Origin: JBDRDD01 sp043821115
Lineage (GTDB): Bacteria > CAYTYR01 > UBA6262 > DAOVJB01
Length of the DNA stretch: 59,101 nt
Direction: 5' to 3'
NCBI GenBank assembly: GCA_043821115.1
Contig: JBDRDD010000005.1
Span: forward strand, 1 to 59,101
Every line of letters begins with the position of its first letter. Position 1 is the first letter of the stretch. Shown piece after piece: positions 57,604-59,101 of the stretch. Under the pieces are notes generated by a model that made no database searches, was not told the origin of the DNA, and was given only the letters and a program-made list of their open reading frames with translations. Made by a program: the position numbers and the translations under genes.

Positions 57604-59101
57604 ACTTAAAGGCAAACAATCCAAGAAGTGGATTTATGCATTATTAGCTGTAGCATTTATAACAGGGGTCTGGCTCCTTACAGATAGGGGTGCAGGCCCC
57701 TCTTTATGTACAGGGGAGGATTCCTCTATCGGTAATGGCGGCGAGGTACTCGAAATTCCCCGGGAGGTAGTAAGCCTCCAGGATGCTTTCGCCAGAGTAT
57801 CCGACACCGTCAAGCCGGCGGTGGTGAACATAAGTACCGTGCAGATAGTCAGGCAGGAATTCGCACCGCATGAATTTTTCTTCGGCGACCCGTTTGAGGA
57901 TTTCTTCGATGATTTTTTCGGTACACCGCGAGGACAGAAACCCGAACAGGAAAAACAGTACAGTGAACGCAAGCTGGAAGGCACGGGCTCCGGCGTCATA
58001 ATAGACCCCTCCGGGTATATACTCACGAACCATCACGTTATCGCACAGGCGAACCAGATCAAGGTAACCCTTTCCGGCAAGGAAGACCAAAAATATGACG
58101 GGAGGGTGATAGGCAAAGACGCCAGGACGGATTTAGCCGTAATAAAGATAGACTCCGGAGAGCCTTTCCCGGCAGTGCCTCTGGGGGATTCGGACAAGGT
58201 GAGGGTTGGGGAATGGGTTATAGCAATAGGCAGCCCGTTCGGTCTCCAGCAAACGGTAACTTCGGGGATAATAAGTGCGAAGAGGCAATCTATTCCTATC
58301 GAAGGGCAGCGTTTCGAAGACATGCTCCAGACAGATGCCGCCATAAACAGGGGCAACAGCGGCGGCCCGCTTGTCAATCTCAGGGGAGAAGTCATAGGCA
58401 TCAACTCCGCTATATACGCGCCCACCGGAGTTTTCTCCGGGATAGGTTTTGCCATACCCATAAACAAAGCCAAGGCAATACTTGATGACCTGATACACAA
58501 GGGCAAGGTCGTGCGCGGCTGGCTCGGCATAGAGATACAGAATGTTGACAAGGCTATATCAAAGCAGTTTGGCTTAAAGGTTGATGAAGGCGTGCTCGTA
58601 AATAATGTCATGAAAGACTCCCCCGCGGAAAAGGGCGGGTTAAAGCGCGCTGATGTGATTACAATGTTTGACGGTAAAAGCGTCACGGATGTTTCGTCTC
58701 TTCAACAAATAGTAGCGAGGACCTCCCCGAATACGACAGTAAAGGTCACGGTTGTAAGGGAAAGGCAGAAACACATGCTCACTGTCATCACAGGTGAAAT
58801 GCCCTCAGCCGCAGGCGAGGAGAAACCCGAAGGGGACCAGAAGCAAGAGCAGAAGAAAACCGAAGAGTGGCTCGGCATGAAAGTTGAGCCGCTCACAGAT
58901 ATTGCCAGAAAAGCCCTGGGGCTTGGCACAGAGGAAAAAGGGGTTCTTGTTAGCGAGGTCAAGCCGGGCTCAAAAGCCCAAGAGGCGGGACTGGAGAGAG
59001 GTGACTGCATCAAGGGGATAAACAACAGTAAGATCGAGAACCTGGAGGATTTCAAGAAAACCACCAATAAAGCTGATATAAAAGACGGCATAGTGCTTGA
59101 T
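57590..59101 (+). CDS. htrA: HtrA/DegP-family serine protease (3' end outside window)
   Basis: The open frame from ATG 57590 runs off the right edge with 504 residues visible. An N-terminal membrane segment (about 14-31) anchors or exports it. The trypsin-like domain has H149 (TNHHVI), D181 (TDLAVI) and S257 (GNSGGP). A PDZ1 domain (about 300-400, GWLGIEIQNVD and SPAEKGGLKRADVI) and the start of PDZ2 (EWLGMKVEPLTD, AQEAGLERGDCIKGIN) follow. A Phe-rich loop (EFFFGDPFEDFFDDFFG) precedes the catalytic domain, as in DegP. It is a periplasmic quality-control protease and chaperone. Confidence 0.95.
   Translation, partial: MQGYELKGKQSKKWIYALLAVAFITGVWLLTDRGAGPSLCTGEDSSIGNGGEVLEIPREVVSLQDAFARVSDTVKPAVVNISTVQIVRQEFAPHEFFFGDPFEDFFDDFFGTPRGQKPEQEKQYSERKLEGTGSGVIIDPSGYILTNHHVIAQANQIKVTLSGKEDQKYDGRVIGKDARTDLAVIKIDSGEPFPAVPLGDSDKVRVGEWVIAIGSPFGLQQTVTSGIISAKRQSIPIEGQRFEDMLQTDAAINRGNSGGPLVNLRGEVIGINSAIYAPTGVFSGIGFAIPINKAKAILDDLIHKGKVVRGWLGIEIQNVDKAISKQFGLKVDEGVLVNNVMKDSPAEKGGLKRADVITMFDGKSVTDVSSLQQIVARTSPNTTVKVTVVRERQKHMLTVITGEMPSAAGEEKPEGDQKQEQKKTEEWLGMKVEPLTDIARKALGLGTEEKGVLVSEVKPGSKAQEAGLERGDCIKGINNSKIENLEDFKKTTNKADIKDGIVLD

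Noticed and set aside
1..59101. CRISPR arrays, insertion sequences, rRNA genes or prophage
   Set aside because: No regularly spaced repeats, transposase motifs, rRNA sequence or phage structural genes were seen when reading both strands.

Overview
The window is the replication-origin region of a bacterial chromosome. Every gene left of about 23.5 kb is on the minus strand and every gene right of about 23.9 kb, including both tRNAs, is on the plus strand, so all transcription runs away from the origin. The organism looks diderm: YidC has the large periplasmic domain, there is a predicted outer-membrane barrel ending in Phe, and there are lipoproteins and pseudopilins. Gene content and style (HD-GYP and CheX signalling, RtcB-archease, GH65, 3D-domain protein) would suit an uncultured lineage such as Candidatus Omnitrophota. 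That placement is an inference and was not tested.

Leftward from the origin (minus strand): rpmH, rnpA, yidD, yidC and jag/khpB, then mnmE, two small envelope proteins, a patatin-like lipase, rsmG and an HExxH membrane protease. Next come parA and parB with three parS sites (about 15.87, 16.67 and 17.64 kb), a GlmM-type phosphohexomutase, and prfB with its programmed +1 frameshift site intact. After these are an ECF sigma/anti-sigma pair with a sigma-E-like promoter, a tandem-domain ThyX and a YihX-like HAD phosphatase. A signalling operon starts from a perfect consensus promoter: REC-CheX, a PAS histidine kinase with a degenerate GGDEF-like tail, a lone REC and REC-HD-GYP. Beyond it lie tandem solute-binding-protein homologues without signal peptides: one decayed fragment, one complete gene and one cut by the window edge.

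The origin is bipartite. DnaA boxes lie upstream of dnaA. Between dnaA and dnaN there is a consensus DnaA box, three TGTTTACAA repeats and a run of DnaA-trio triplets leading into an AT-rich stretch. Rightward follow dnaN, dciA (DUF721), a RemB-type DUF370 gene, gyrB and gyrA. recF is not in its usual place. Then come archease-rtcB, serS, a BON-like gene and tRNA-Ser(UGA).

From 35.9 to 38.4 kb is an accessory patch: the deletion scar of a toxin-antitoxin operon, a PDZ lipoprotein, and an intact paralogous HTH plus Doc-like operon whose toxin lacks the catalytic His. After it come MscS, a GH65 phosphorylase, a GT4 glycosyltransferase, a REC protein, tRNA-Ser(GCU), rpsD and an outer-membrane barrel. 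A six-gene pseudopilin/PilX-like cluster follows.

The last block is tmk-holB-ricT-metG and a YabE-like 3D-domain protein, an order reminiscent of Bacillus. A small DnaA-box cluster lies upstream of tmk. A carbohydrate-binding-like membrane protein with a structured leader, a coiled-coil membrane protein and an HtrA protease (cut by the window end) finish the window.
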